Shown here: one piece after another, positions 21,648 through 32,198 of the stretch
Numbering within the stretch: the first letter of the stretch is position 1
Layout of the letters: each line of letters starts with the position of its first letter
Source of the DNA: Rhizoclosmatium globosum
Lineage: Eukaryota; Chytridiomycota; Chytridiomycetes; Chytridiales; Chytriomycetaceae
Direction of reading: 5' to 3'
NCBI GenBank assembly: GCA_002104985.1
Contig: MCGO01000025.1
Location: 1-64,000, forward strand
Length of the DNA: 64,000 nucleotides
Notes under the pieces: model-generated
The model's database searches: none
What the model saw: the letters and a program-made list of their open reading frames with translations, nothing else
What the model was told of the DNA's origin: nothing
Made by a program: the position numbers and the translations under genes

Positions 21648-24528
21648 TTAACTATCCTTCTTGTCGCAGAGCTCCTGTCTACGACGATCATTGACAATCT
21701 GGTACTTTGTCGTCTCATTGGTCTTGACCAACCATGAATGATCATGCCACAAGTTGGAAGCTTGCGTTAATTTCTTGTTTCGCATCTCACGATCATGTTC
21801 TCGCTTCATCTTCTCAAACGGCTTCACAAGATCCTTGACCCATCCGTTCCAGTAGTCCATACCAGTGCGGATCTCAATATCCTCGCCGCTATGCGTCCTT
21901 GCCACAACAAGCTTCATGGTCTGTGATATGGTGTGACCAGGGTTCTCTGGGTCAGGTACATCCCGCTCCGTGAACAAAAAGTATCGCGGCTGGATAATAG
22001 AACCCTGTTCAATCGGGTTTGCATGCCATCCGACATGTCGAAGCAAAAAGTGTCGTGTGCTGTCATTCAGTTTCTCATCGGTATCGATAATCAAATACGC
22101 GAATTGAACAGCCCAGTATCGTTTCGAGTCTTTAGCAACTTCCTTGAATGTTTCGACAAGCTTGGCAATAAGGACGTTGATGAGAAGAACCATGACGAGG
22201 AACCCGTAAAGGAAGAAGAGGAATTCAGTGAAGCCGGCGAGTTTTGATTTTCTAAAGTCATCGAAAACGGTTTGGGCAAAGAGGAAACGAATGGTCCAGA
22301 GAACAGAGCCGAGGTAGTTTGTCCAATCGAGAACGACAATAGGTTCATTTTGAGTAATGTTGGGGACATCACGCATTTGGAGGAAGAGGGCAGCAGCAAA
22401 ACCGAGGGTAAGAGCAATGTAAAGGGCCAACCATTGCATCAAGTCAGTAACAAGAATCTTCTTGTAAACGACAATGAGTGGACCCACAGACTTGAATCCT
22501 TTTGAGAAATTGAGCATGTAGACCCAACCGAGAATAATGGCAAACGCAAAAATAATATTTTCCGTGTTGGTTACATAGAACCATTGACTTTGATTGACGG
22601 CACTTGCAACACCCCAACGGAAGATTGGAATCAACAAGACAAGCGTAGAAACAGACCACTGAATAATGTTTTCACCAGCACCGTATCCAACAAAGTAAGC
22701 AAATCCTTGGGTAGCAAACTCCTTGGCTTCCCCAAGCAGCATTCCCAAAACACCAAGGACCGAGAGACCCTCAAATGCCAAACGAACGATGGGGTACTTG
22801 TTACCATCATAACCTCCGTTAAAGTAGTTACGACGGTCTGCCAAAGTAAATGGCTGCAAACCGATGGTGACAGTGAAAATAATCATCAAGAGCAAGGTCA
22901 AAACGAAACGGATCAAGAACTTTTTACGCGCGTAGAGGGCCCACTTGACGTTCAAAAGGGACTCAAAGAGTGGGTGGTTGATGATTGCTTTGTCTTCACG
23001 GTCAGCAGCAATTTCAATGGCAGACTTTGAAACTCGGGAGGAAGACAAGACTTCACCAGTCTTTGTGTCAATCTTCTCTTGGTGTGGCTGAATTGGGTCC
23101 AAGTCGTCAATACAGATACGGTAGTGTCTGACGGAACCAAACTGAATGAACAGGTTAGATGGTAATCACAGAATCACAGAAGCTTCAAAGCCACTCACCT
23201 CCCACTCAAGCTCCTTGATAGTGTCAATCATGTTTGCGTGTCCTCTAGAAATACCCAACTGGAAAGGAGTCAAGTTGTCCTTGTTACGAGCTCTCATCAA
23301 ATCGACGCAGGGAACTCCAGTTTTCCTGGCTTCCTCCAATTGAGCCATGTTGCGGTGCTTAATGTAGTTGAACACTTCGATCTCAAAGTCTCCGTAGTAA
23401 GCCATGACGTGGAGAACGTTGTTACCTGATTAAAGAGTTAGCTCACATCGCCATCACCTTTGCCACAGACTAACCGTAAATGTCGACAGCAGACAAATCA
23501 GCAGGGTCGTATGGGTTCTCAACCAAGTACTTCAGGACCTTATTCTTGTGGGTAGAAGCAGCAAACTGCAAGATGGTCTGACCATAGTACAAACATCCTT
23601 TGTCTTCGTCCTTCAAGAATTCAGTTCCAGTAACGAGTGGTCCGTTGACCTTGGCACTGAATGAAAAAGTTCAGCGACCTCAATAGCCTATTCCCTCACT
23701 ACTCCACTCGACATCCAAACTCCCACCCCCACCACCAACTTCCAAATAAAACAAAGTCAACATACCCATTCTCGATCAAAAAGGTAACCAACTCAGTATC
23801 TCCAATAACAGAGTTCACAACAGCAATGTGAAGCGCCGTTTCACCAAAGTACTTGCGCTTCAAGTAAACCTCATTGACCAAGTTAGGGAAAGTCCTAACA
23901 ATCCACTTGACCATTTCCTTGTGACGACCCAAGACAGCAATGTGAAGGATTGTTTCACCTTCACCACCACGCTCACAGTCTCCGCGGCGACCCATGACTT
24001 TAGCGTCAGGGTGGGGAAGGGGTGGGAAGTGGTAAGGCTCAACAGAGAAGGTCTTGACTGGTTTGGTTAAATCATAGACGAGGAAGTGTCAGATCCAAAA
24101 CAGTGTCAACACCACCAATTTAAAGACACAAAACGCACCCTTTTCAAGATCGCCTTCAAAGGCAGCTTCCCACAGGTTTCCGTCTTCAAAGAGAGCTGTT
24201 TGCGAGGACTCTTCGTGGTGGAGGAAGGTGTTGGAGGACCCGAAGCGTTGGTGTGTCTTTCCAGTGGCAGAAGTGAAACTGGAGCGATTGATCAGGTGGT
24301 TTGCAGCAGGTTAGTTAAGCATATTAGGTGGGGTGGGGGTAGAGAAGCCAGGCAGCCGAGCAAGAGAGGAACAAGGTAACAAACTCACGTTGCATTTGGT
24401 TTGTTGTGTGCACCAACCGAGGCACTTGGAGGAACGCCCTTTGGCACAGCGTCTCTGCTTTCAACAAAGGTGCGCTGGGCAAACGACTCGCTCTTGCCCA
24501 ACTTCCATTTCGATGACCCGTGAGACAT
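21648..24528 (-). CDS. TRPV-like ankyrin cation channel, copy 1 (824 aa)
   Basis: Six exons: 24528..24389, 24278..24139, 24057..23766, 23656..23475, 23425..23199, 23141..21648; phases close. Residues about 90-330 hold ankyrin repeats (GETILHIAVLGRHKEMVKWI, GETALHIAVVN, GQTILQFAAS, NNVLHVMAYYG), then a pre-membrane linker. Six membrane segments run from about 410 to 630, with the last (LVMVLLINVLIAKLVETF) carrying a TRP S6-like sequence, and a cytosolic tail of about 190 residues follows. This order is that of TRPV channels. Expected role: a non-selective or calcium-permeable channel in the plasma or flagellar membrane. It stands 250 bp from a same-strand paralogue, so the pair arose by tandem duplication. 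The N-terminal exon start is inferred from phase. Confidence 0.88.
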
Positions 24529-24778
24529 TTTCAAGTGTGGATTTTGTTTTGGTGTAGTGCGCTTCGCCTCGATCTCCTCCAATTGATTTCAGCCAAATCT
24601 CCACTTTCTTTCTTTCTTTCTTTTTACTCTTTTAGCCCTTTTCTATTTAGTGTAATGTTGTACTGCCAGGAATCAACCCCGCATACCATGTACCCAACCC
24701 TAACACAACCAACAATCAAAAACAAATGGAAAACAACAACAACATAAGAATGAACAGCAACCATATCACACCACCTAC

Positions 24779-27700
24779 TTACTCATACACAATAACCTCT
24801 TTATCATGCGCGGCAGCAGCAACACTCAACTTCTCCTCAACTTTAGCCCGCATAGCACGGTTCACATGCTGATAGACAGTAAAATGCTTCTCAGAGTGGT
24901 TCACACGGAACGAGTGTGACTTCCACCACCCTCCTTCCTCAGCATTCGAGCTACCTCCACTCCAAATCGTCTTCATCACGTCACGCGTCCATCCAAACCA
25001 ATGGTCCTTGTCTGTGCGGACTTCGATTTCACCTCCTTTGGCGTCTTTGGCGACAATGAGTTTGAGGGTCTCGGTCTTGACGGTGCGCTTCTTGGTGTGG
25101 GGATCGATTTTGACTGTGTCGCGTTCGGTAAAGATAAAGTATCGGGATGCAGTTGCGGACTTGGATTTACGTTCAGTCGCGCTTCTCTTGATTTTGCTTT
25201 TGAAGGATTCTGAGGAAACTGCCAGGCCATCTTCAATCAATTCGCGGCGTTCAAGTTCCTCTTCATCTTCATGCGTCCAACCCAAGTGTGACAAAATGTG
25301 CTTGTGCTTGCTGTCGCTCATACTTTCATCGATTTCTATGTATCATACCAAATTAGTGCCCACTTTATAAAAGCAGCAGCAACGAAAAAAGTACACTCAC
25401 GAATCAACAAAGACGCAAACTGCACTCTCCAAGTTCTCTCACTGTCCTTTGCAATACTCTTGAGCGTCTCAGCAAGCATCGCAATCAACACGTTAAACAG
25501 CACAACCTGCGTCACAAACATGTACAACACGTACAAAAACTCTGTAAACGCAGGAATCTCCGCGAATCTGAAATCATCAAACCAATCCTTCATGAAAATG
25601 TACCGAATCGTCCAAACCACAGCCCCAGCCAACTGGTTCCAATCATACGACGGCACAAACTCCTTCGTCGTCAAATACGGAACATGCTGCATCTGCAAAA
25701 ACAAGGCCGACGCAAACCCAATCGTCAACACAACATACGGCACAAGCCACGCAACAAAGTCCGTCAAAATCATACGCTTGAAAATCAACAACAACGGACC
25801 CAACTTTTCAAATCCTTTGCTGAATTCAAGCAGGTAGAACCAGCCCCAGATTGCACAGAACCCAAACATGACATTCTCAACGTCGACAAGCGTGTCGTAC
25901 CCGCTTGTGCCCGTTGCTGCTGCAATACCCCATCTGACCAACGGAATCGTCCAAATCATGATGGCAAACAACCATTGCACATTATTTTCCATAGATCCAT
26001 AACCACGGACATACTCGATACCTTGAATACGCAGTTCCTCGAGCTCTCCAAGAATCATAATAACTGTTCCGGCGATACTCAAGGATTCAAACACAAGACG
26101 TGGGATAGGGTGTCGGTTCTCATCACTGAACGAGTAGTTTCTACGGGCTTCAAGGGTATCTGGTTGCAACGAGATTGTAACAGTGATGCAAATAACCAAG
26201 AAGGCAGTCAACCCAAGTCTCCACAAAAACTCAGCGCGTCCATACAAAGCCCACTTGATCTTCAAGATGGATTCCATCAACGGGTGTGAGAGGATCTCCT
26301 TGTCCTGGTTCTCGACTGCGATTTCAATCGCGGATTTGGAGTATCGCTCAAGAGCCTTGGACCCGTCCTTGAACTGCTCGCGGAGGGACTCCTTTTTGTC
26401 TTGGTGTGGTTGGAGAGGGTCCAAATCGTCCAGACAGATTCGGTATTGACGCACGACTCCGAATTCCCAGATGATGTCTTTCATGGCTTCCAAAGCCTTG
26501 ACGTGACCACGGGAGATTCCGACTTGGTATGCGGTGAGGTGTTCCTTGTTTCTGGCTTTGGAAATGTCGACGGGACAGTCTTGGCCATTGCGCTTGGCGA
26601 TGCGTCTTGAGAGCATGTTCTTGCGCTTCAGGTATCCAAACAGCTCGACGTCAAAGTTTCCGTGGTATGCCATGACGTGGAGGACGTTGTTACCTATTCG
26701 TTTTGTTTCGTGTAAATAGGTTTGTTGTTGGAAAGTGGGTCAAGAATATCAGAAGTGGGTATGTGGGTTCCTCTCTCAATAAGAAGTACTGGGATGTTAT
26801 AGTCTTAAACCTGTTCGCTACGCTCTCAGTTCGTTGCTCGCTTCGCTCGCTAACCCTCGCTCTCCCCACTCAGTTGAAACTCTCTAATCAGTAGTAGGTA
26901 CAGTACCATAAATATCCACAACAGTCAAATCGGCAGGATCATGAGGATTCTCAACAAGGTACTTGACGGCAGCAGTCTTTCCGTTTGCAGCAGCAAACTG
27001 AAGAATCGTCTGACCAAAGTACAAGACACCTTTATCGGAATCCTTGAGGAATTCAGTACCAGAAACGAGGGGACCGTTCACGAGAGCACCACGTTCCACA
27101 AGACGCTTCACGATAGAAATGTCGTTTGGGGCATCAGGGTTTTCAGCCGTTCGAGGGAGTCCGCAGTTGACGACGGCAATGTGGAGAGGTGTTTCGCCGT
27201 AGTACCTAATAGTAACATAAAAGATGAGTATGTAGAGAAAGTGATCAAGAGCAGGCAATAGCAAGACAAAAGATGGTTTAAGTGGGGTGGAGATGGAATT
27301 TAAATTTTTGCGCACTGCCTCATGTTGTGTGTGCGTCCAATTGAGACACATATTTGATGGGGAATGATGTGCATTGGATATGGATGTATTGAAGTATGTG
27401 TGATCGCAGCGAGAGGGGAGGGTGGAGACAAGGAGACAAGACAAGACAAGACAAGACATACTTGTGTTTGACATAAGTTTCGTTGATCAAAGAGGGGAAG
27501 CGGTCAATGATCCAGAAGGCCAAGTCCGTGTGCTTTCTCAGGACGGCCAAGTGCAGGATAGTTTCACCCTCGGCACCGCGTTCAAACTCTCCGCGGGTGT
27601 ACACTGAGCCCGGCGCGACTGGCTCTTGACTCCATTGCTGTGTGCCGGCCATGTTTCCCTCCCAGACCGCCTGCCACAGTCCGCCGTCCATGAACGCATT

Positions 27701-27946
27701 TGTTTGATTGAGTGCGACCTTGTTTGGGCTCGCTGACTCAGTAGACAGGTGCGGCTTTGGAACAAGGCGGGTCGAGGTGAAGTCGGCAGCATCCAATCCT
27801 GCGGCGCCTGATCCTGATCCTGACGACGAGGGAAGCGGCACAAGTGGAATCTCGTTGAAGTTGCTGTCAAGGGCTGCCTGCTGTCCACCTGAGGACTCGC
27901 TGTCGTCGCTCATGTGCGACTCTCTTCGAGGTCGGAACGACGACAT
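24779..27946 (-). CDS. TRPV-like ankyrin cation channel, copy 2 (877 aa)
   Basis: Four exons: 27946..27462, 27205..26907, 26693..25401, 25335..24779, phases close. The domain order matches copy 1: Ser-rich head, ankyrin repeats (GETILHLAVLRKHTDLAFWI, GETPLHIAVVN, GQTILQFAAANGKTAAVKYL, NNVLHVMAYHG), six membrane spans and a TRP-type S6 (VVLFNVLIAMLAETLKSIAK), then a charged tail. The C-terminal block SRYFIFTERDTVKIDP parallels PRYFLFTERDVPDPE in copy 1, so the tail is conserved in the family. Two introns of copy 1 are absent, showing intron loss or gain after duplication. The intron at 26694..26906 contains a short GC-rich stretch rich in CGCTCGC repeats. Confidence 0.88.
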
Positions 27947-27976
27947 TGGGATTTGGATGATGAAACAATTGCTAAA

Positions 27977-28228
27977 TCAAAAATAACACAATATTCTTTC
28001 TTTTAACTTGGATGGCATAATATCATCCATGGCAGCCGTATAATTACCAACCACTTGCTTCAACTGAGGACATCGCTCAAACAGTCCCTCTAACCGCCGA
28101 ACAACATCCTCTGCTCTGCTCCGCTTCTTCGCTTCTCCAAATAAATACAGACCAGTTATGCACGCACCTACTCCCAAATACAATAGTGGGACGTGCAGTG
28201 TCGTCAAACTCAGACTCTCAAAATGCAT
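27977..28228 (-). CDS. Possible small membrane protein (83 aa)
   Basis: An open frame with one hydrophobic segment near the N-terminus (LYLGVGACITGLYLF) followed by a charged helix (RAEDVVRRLEGLFERC). It overlaps the last 19 bases of the F-box gene on the same strand, which weakens it. The amino-acid make-up looks coding. I do not recognise it. Confidence 0.4.
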   Translation of the reverse strand: MHFESLSLTTLHVPLLYLGVGACITGLYLFGEAKKRSRAEDVVRRLEGLFERCPQLKQVVGNYTAAMDDIMPSKLKERILCYF

Positions 28229-29460
28229 CGATAGTTTCTGTCACTCATAGATTCCACCACAGCGCTTCCTTGAGTAGCAGGACCAGCTGAATCCAGCAGG
28301 CGCCTCAGAATATGCACGGGAAAATCCTCCAACACTCGATTCGAATTCCACTCTCCCTTATCCGAGAAGGATAGACTCTCCAACTCTGTGAATGCACTCA
28401 AGTTACCCAGCACAACTGGCACCCACCCAACCATCTGACTCTCTGCCATTCCATACACACTTTCCTCATCATAATCTCCCGCCTCCCGCATTCCAACAAA
28501 CGAAAACCCAACACTCAACACCTTTAACTTATTCCCAACACTCCTTCCCAAACTGCTCAAATCAAGACCTCCTCTTACCCCACCCACAACACACAACTCC
28601 CTCAGCCTTTCCTTACACCCTTCCACAACCTCCCCCAACGCCTTCATCGAAAACGAATTCACCCCATACCCCGTAACCCTCAACCTCACCAACCGGCACC
28701 CCAAAAACCCACGTAAACTCGCACTCGTCATCCCATGCAACACACTCCCTCCAACCCCACCCCTCCCAATAACACTCAACTCCTTCAAACCACCACCACC
28801 ACCACCCCCCAAACCCTCCACCCCACTCCCCATCAAAACACTCAACACCTTCAAAACCCCAACATCACTAACAACATCCCACCCGGCATCCAAATAAACC
28901 CGCTCAACCCCACCTCCACCAACCCTCCCCGCCCCAACAACCCTCCCCAAATCCTCAACCCCAACACTCCACCCACCCTTCCCAAACACAAACCAAAACC
29001 CCTTCACAATCCTCCCCGCGCGCGCCTTATCCCTCCGCATGCGCGCGAGGAACTTCCGCGGCAGCGGCGTGTTACCAGTTGTGGGGAGGGGGAGGAGGTG
29101 GTGCCAGCGCCACAGTGTCCAGAACGGGTGTAAATTCGACGCGGTTCTGAACACGCGGGAGACGGCGCCGAATGCGAGGAGGACGGGGATGGTGTGGGTT
29201 GGGTGGTGTGTTCCCTTTGTTGTGTGGATTGTTTCGTGGAAGCGTGGTTTTTCAGGGCGTGGGTGAAGGTGAGGTTGTGGTGGTGGGTTGTAATTGTGTG
29301 GTGTTGTTGAGGTGTTGGATGGGTGGGTGAGGGTGAAGGTTTGGTGTCGGGTCCCGGCGGGGATGTTGAAGGCTGTGTTTGTGGGGGTGTAGTGGGGTTG
29401 TAGGTATAATAGGATTTGGAGGAGGAGTTCAGGGGGTAAGTTTGTGATGGAAGACGGCAT
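28210..29460 (-). CDS. F-box-like protein with leucine-rich repeats (416 aa)
   Basis: Single exon. The start MPSSITNLPPELLLQILLYL is a typical F-box opening, followed by a Pro/His/Thr-rich stretch and then LRR-like periodicity (LKELSVIGRGG, LVRLRVTGYGV, LRELCVVGGVRG, LKVLSVGFSF, LESLSFSDKG). Expected role: substrate receptor of an SCF ubiquitin ligase. The F-box is interrupted by a Thr/Asn/Pro-rich insert, and the second half of the box (PFWTLWRWHHLL) comes about 90 residues later. The region has strong strand asymmetry, which makes long false frames on both strands. Confidence 0.7.
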   Translation of the reverse strand: MPSSITNLPPELLLQILLYLQPHYTPTNTAFNIPAGTRHQTFTLTHPSNTSTTPHNYNPPPQPHLHPRPEKPRFHETIHTTKGTHHPTHTIPVLLAFGAVSRVFRTASNLHPFWTLWRWHHLLPLPTTGNTPLPRKFLARMRRDKARAGRIVKGFWFVFGKGGWSVGVEDLGRVVGAGRVGGGGVERVYLDAGWDVVSDVGVLKVLSVLMGSGVEGLGGGGGGGLKELSVIGRGGVGGSVLHGMTSASLRGFLGCRLVRLRVTGYGVNSFSMKALGEVVEGCKERLRELCVVGGVRGGLDLSSLGRSVGNKLKVLSVGFSFVGMREAGDYDEESVYGMAESQMVGWVPVVLGNLSAFTELESLSFSDKGEWNSNRVLEDFPVHILRRLLDSAGPATQGSAVVESMSDRNYRCILRV

Positions 29461-29609
29461 TCTTGGGTTGAAGGGGGGGAAGAGACGCGACGGAAAAAAG
29501 TAAAAACGTATTTCATTACTTTATTTTGTATGAGGACATTGCTTATTGTACAAAATGGGTGGGGTATATCATAATAGTAAGAGGCGATAGCATGAGCCAA
29601 GTGTCAAAC

Positions 29610-29840
29610 TCAGTAGGAGACAGATCCAGCACGTCTCCTCAAAAACTGTCCGACCCGTCCAAACAAGGACCCAATAGACTTTGTACTCTGGTTGGAAGAA
29701 CGAATAGAAGCAGCTGTATCATCAGCACTTGAATCCGGCAGCTCAAAGTCATCATAATTGTCAATATCGTCAGCCCAAATCAGTGATACTGGAGGGGGTA
29801 GGTCAAAGCTGCAGCTTAGTGCAGTCGCGGATGGAGTCAT
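29610..29840 (-). CDS. Small acidic-then-basic protein (76 aa), possible distant SPS-family member
   Basis: An open frame: an N-terminus with M-PSATALS, an acidic middle (WADDIDNYDDFELPDSSADD) and a basic tail SNQSTKSIGSLFGRVGQFLR. The tail resembles the STKSIKNFLQNLF tail of the SPS family 400 bp to 1.7 kb away. The codon just before the ATG is an in-frame TAA, and a short spliced frame (30095..30046 joined to 29931..29841, 46 aa) would end at that TAA. The gene structure here is therefore unsettled. Confidence 0.45.
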   Translation of the reverse strand: MTPSATALSCSFDLPPPVSLIWADDIDNYDDFELPDSSADDTAASIRSSNQSTKSIGSLFGRVGQFLRRRAGSVSY

Positions 29841-30213
29841 TTACTTTGCTTTGCTTTGTTCTTTTTTCGAGAATTGTGGAGAGAGGCTTACTGCGGGATC
29901 TGTTTCAGTGTTTGGGGAGGCGGCTGAGTGTCTTTTCAGTTCCAACAGACACTCATGAATAAAAGCAGTTCCACGTTCATCAAAGAAACAAATCAGTTTA
30001 TATTATAAATAACAATATAGAAGAATAGGTAGTTGAGTTGCTTACCTCGAAGTTCGGAAGGAGGCGTTGATATCTGAACCACAGTAAACAGCCATGAAGG
30101 CAAGGCCGAATTATCTTTATTAAACTATTACATACACTATCTGAAAGAAATGAATGCAAAGGTGGCTCATATATTGGTACAGATATCCCTCAACCATCCC
30201 AGAACCTCAATTA
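29841..30213. other. Intergenic, with a possible tiny spliced frame on the minus strand
   Basis: A clear 5' splice site (CGAG then GTAAGC at 30045) and an AG at 29932-29933 can join 30095..30046 to 29931..29841 in phase for 46 residues ending in TAA directly before the ATG at 29840. I cannot tell whether it is translated. Confidence 0.35.
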
Positions 30214-30408
30214 TCACTTACAAAAGAGATTCTCAAAGAAAGACTTGACGGACTTGACAGAGAATGTGGACTCGTTCGTGTTAGTTCTTGGGACGGGGAG
30301 TCCAAATATGTTGTAGATGTCGTCGATTGCGTTGTTCGTGTTGCTGCGTTTCGGAGCAAACATGTGTGTCTTTGGTGCCATGGAGGCGATTACGCTTGGA
30401 GAGAGCAT
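30214..30408 (-). CDS. Small SPS-family protein, MLSPSV subtype, second locus (64 aa)
   Basis: Begins MLSPSVIASMAPKTHMFAPK and ends TNTNESTFSVKSVKSFFENL then FCK. Over both end blocks it is nearly identical to 5519..5722; the middle (SNTNNAIDDIYN versus TKKKDTAHDDTN) has diverged. This pattern suggests the ends are under constraint and the middle is a spacer. Together with 30619 and 31359 it forms an inverted copy of the first array. Confidence 0.8.
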   Translation of the reverse strand: MLSPSVIASMAPKTHMFAPKRSNTNNAIDDIYNIFGLPVPRTNTNESTFSVKSVKSFFENLFCK

Positions 30409-30618
30409 TTTGTTGCTATTGTTGCTGTTGTATGGACCTGGTTTTGATGATACAAAAGTTTGGTTGTTTGGGTGACGAAATTTGAGAGAATATTTTAGAA
30501 CGTGGGGTAAAAACGAGGCGGTATTCTTTATGTAATGTAGAACTGATTATGTTTATTGGCTTATGTAGGATTGTTTAAACTTAAAATGTTGCAAAAGCCC
30601 GTGTTGACAGTTCTTTGA

Positions 30619-30795
30619 TCAAAACCTTCCAAACCTCTTACTCAACAAGGACTTGTTACTCTTGGTAGATGAATTAGAGTTGTTAGTACCAACTCTTTGG
30701 GCTCGAAGACCGTAAGGATATGAGGACCAAGTGTTCTTTCTGGCGAACATCTGATTCTTATGGATCATAGAGGCGATAACACTTGGAGAGAACAT
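30619..30795 (-). CDS. Small SPS-family protein, MFSPSV subtype (58 aa)
   Basis: ATG at 30795, TGA at 30619. The product has SPSVIASMIHKNQMFARKN, a linker WSSYPYGLRAQ and the tail RVGTNNSNSSTKSNKSLLSK then RFGRF. It is the intact counterpart of the frameshifted copy at 5152..5321. The start is supported by family alignment and by a TATA element 53 bp upstream. Very basic, no cysteine, no membrane span. Confidence 0.75.
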   Translation of the reverse strand: MFSPSVIASMIHKNQMFARKNTWSSYPYGLRAQRVGTNNSNSSTKSNKSLLSKRFGRF

Positions 30796-30847
30796 AATGG
30801 TTTTTTTGATTTAAAGTTGATGGAGACTCTGAAAGTAAAGTACTTCA

Positions 30848-30877
30848 GTATTTATATTTGCTACGGGTGGCTACCCC
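30848..30877 (-). promoter_or_regulatory. GGGGTAGCCACCC box plus TATAAATAC
   Basis: On the minus strand GGGGTAGCCACCC (30877..30865) precedes TATAAATAC (30856..30848), which is 53 bp before the ATG at 30795. The same two elements occur in the same order before 5152, and a further block AAATGAAAC.G.AG is shared just upstream. Confidence 0.6.
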
Positions 30878-31358
30878 TTCTTCTGTTTCATTTCAGTGTT
30901 CAAATTATTTAACAGCCAAGGCTCAAACTGTGCTACTAAGTTTAAATTAGAGTTGAACGTATTCTTGCACCCCCTAAAACATTTTTTGAATTTGTCACGA
31001 ATTCGATAGACAGAGTGAAACAGTGTATAAACAGTATTTCTACGTTTATTACCGCGGAAAATAAATGTTGGGTTTCATAATGTCAATACCTCTCTGTATT
31101 CATTCACGGGAGATCTCTCAGAGGGACGCGAGGGCCGGGGGGCGTTCTATGGCACTCAGGTGAGGCGACAAGACTGTACTTACTTGGATTGTGGAAGATG
31201 ACTGAACTTTTTGATGACTGTGTTGGAATTCCCCTTTCCTCCACATTGAAAAAACGAGGATGTATTGGTGGGAACTATGGTTTTTATCAACAATGCACAT
31301 TTTATTTTAGAATGAGATGAATTGAGCTAAATGATCATATGCAAAGATCTTCGGGTTA
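30878..31358. other. Intergenic, no gene seen
   Basis: About 480 bp between two small-family genes. Short frames on both strands are unsupported. Confidence 0.55.
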
Positions 31359-31580
31359 TTATTCGTCTGCGAGTCTATTGTAGTTGTTTGGATTGGGACT
31401 GGGCGATCGCTTTGTGGAAAACAGATCTTTGATTGGATTCAAACGTTCATCAAAGGACTTTCGCGGTTGATTAGTCCTTGTGCTGGTAATTTGCAGACTT
31501 GAATTAAAATCATTCGTTGGGACAAATACGTGGTTCTTTGGAGCCAAAGAGGCAAGGACGCTAGGAGAGTAGTATTGCAT
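31359..31580 (-). CDS. Small SPS-family protein, MQYY subtype, second locus (73 aa)
   Basis: MQYYSPSVLASLAPKNHVFV at the start, then RKSFDERLNPIKDLFSTKRS and a short Ser/Pro/Asn tail ending LADE. It aligns end to end, at identical length, with 3721..3942. The TATA module 31623..31635 is also shared. The equal length and shared start support MQYY as the true N-terminus in both. Confidence 0.8.
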   Translation of the reverse strand: MQYYSPSVLASLAPKNHVFVPTNDFNSSLQITSTRTNQPRKSFDERLNPIKDLFSTKRSPSPNPNNYNRLADE

Positions 31581-31622
31581 GATTAAGAAAGTTGTTTTGG
31601 ATGATTTCTGTCAAGAGAATTG

Positions 31623-31635
31623 GTCGGACTTTATA
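31623..31635 (-). promoter_or_regulatory. TATA module TATAAAGTCCGAC
   Basis: Identical 13-base block to 3992..4004, 43 bp before the ATG at 31580 on the minus strand. Confidence 0.6.
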
Positions 31636-31705
31636 TCATTTTGGTTTAATTTGTGTAGTGGTTGCTTGAGGATTCCGCTCCGAAAATATCAGATAGTACA
31701 CCGCT

Positions 31706-31907
31706 AACCCTGTTCTGCAGGAGTTCTGGTGGAACTCTGTCGGAATTCTGTCGAAAAATCCGGCTGGAATTCCAACGGGTTACACCACAGAGTTCCCACA
31801 GAAGGTTATCTGCCGGAATTTCAACAGAGCTGCTCTGTCGGAATTCCGTAGAAAACTCTGTTGGATTTCTGCCAGACTCTTCCACAGAATCCCTACAGAG
31901 CAGGGTT
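31706..31907. mobile_element. MITE-like element, copy 1 (~202 bp)
   Basis: Left end AACCCTGTTCTGCAGGA and the inverted right end AACCCTGCTCTGTAGGG match at 14 of 17 bases. The interior is built from CTGTCGGAATTCC-type blocks on both strands. A related element lies at 33553..33778. A TA precedes the left end, so a TA target site is possible, but the right flank is TTCG. Long false frames run through it on both strands. Confidence 0.6.
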
Positions 31908-32198
31908 CGTTTCAGTTCCCCGTCTCTTATTTTGGGAGACAGCCACATGACAAAGAGATGGAAATGATTTGTATTGGTTATATTATTAATATTTATTACA
32001 CGAACCGAATGAAATCAAAGATTAGAGCAGACTTAGAGTTAACTTACCACACCAAAGTCAACTGGAATTTGGTCACTCGGAAAACAAAGTAGAGGCATCA
32101 ACCAAGAACTTGAAATCGACAGTCATCCATACACAGAAGACAAAGGTACACCCCTCCCCTCCTCTTACGCTCACCTTTTAGTCTTCAACCTCGTCCAA
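31908..32198. other. Noncoding, nothing seen
   Basis: Short spacer between the MITE-like copy 1 and the possible eroded gene. Confidence 0.5.

Noticed and set aside
14..24500. tRNA, rRNA or CRISPR-like features
   Set aside because: No cloverleaf-type A/B boxes, rRNA-like conserved blocks or regularly spaced repeats were seen in this window.
28735..29133. Thr/Asn/Pro-rich frame on the plus strand, and a His/Thr/Pro-rich minus frame 29004..29600
   Set aside because: Both are shadows of the F-box gene caused by strong strand composition bias in that gene.
31646..31967. Two overlapping ~100-residue frames on opposite strands
   Set aside because: They lie over the MITE-like element, whose inverted short repeats give long frames on both strands.
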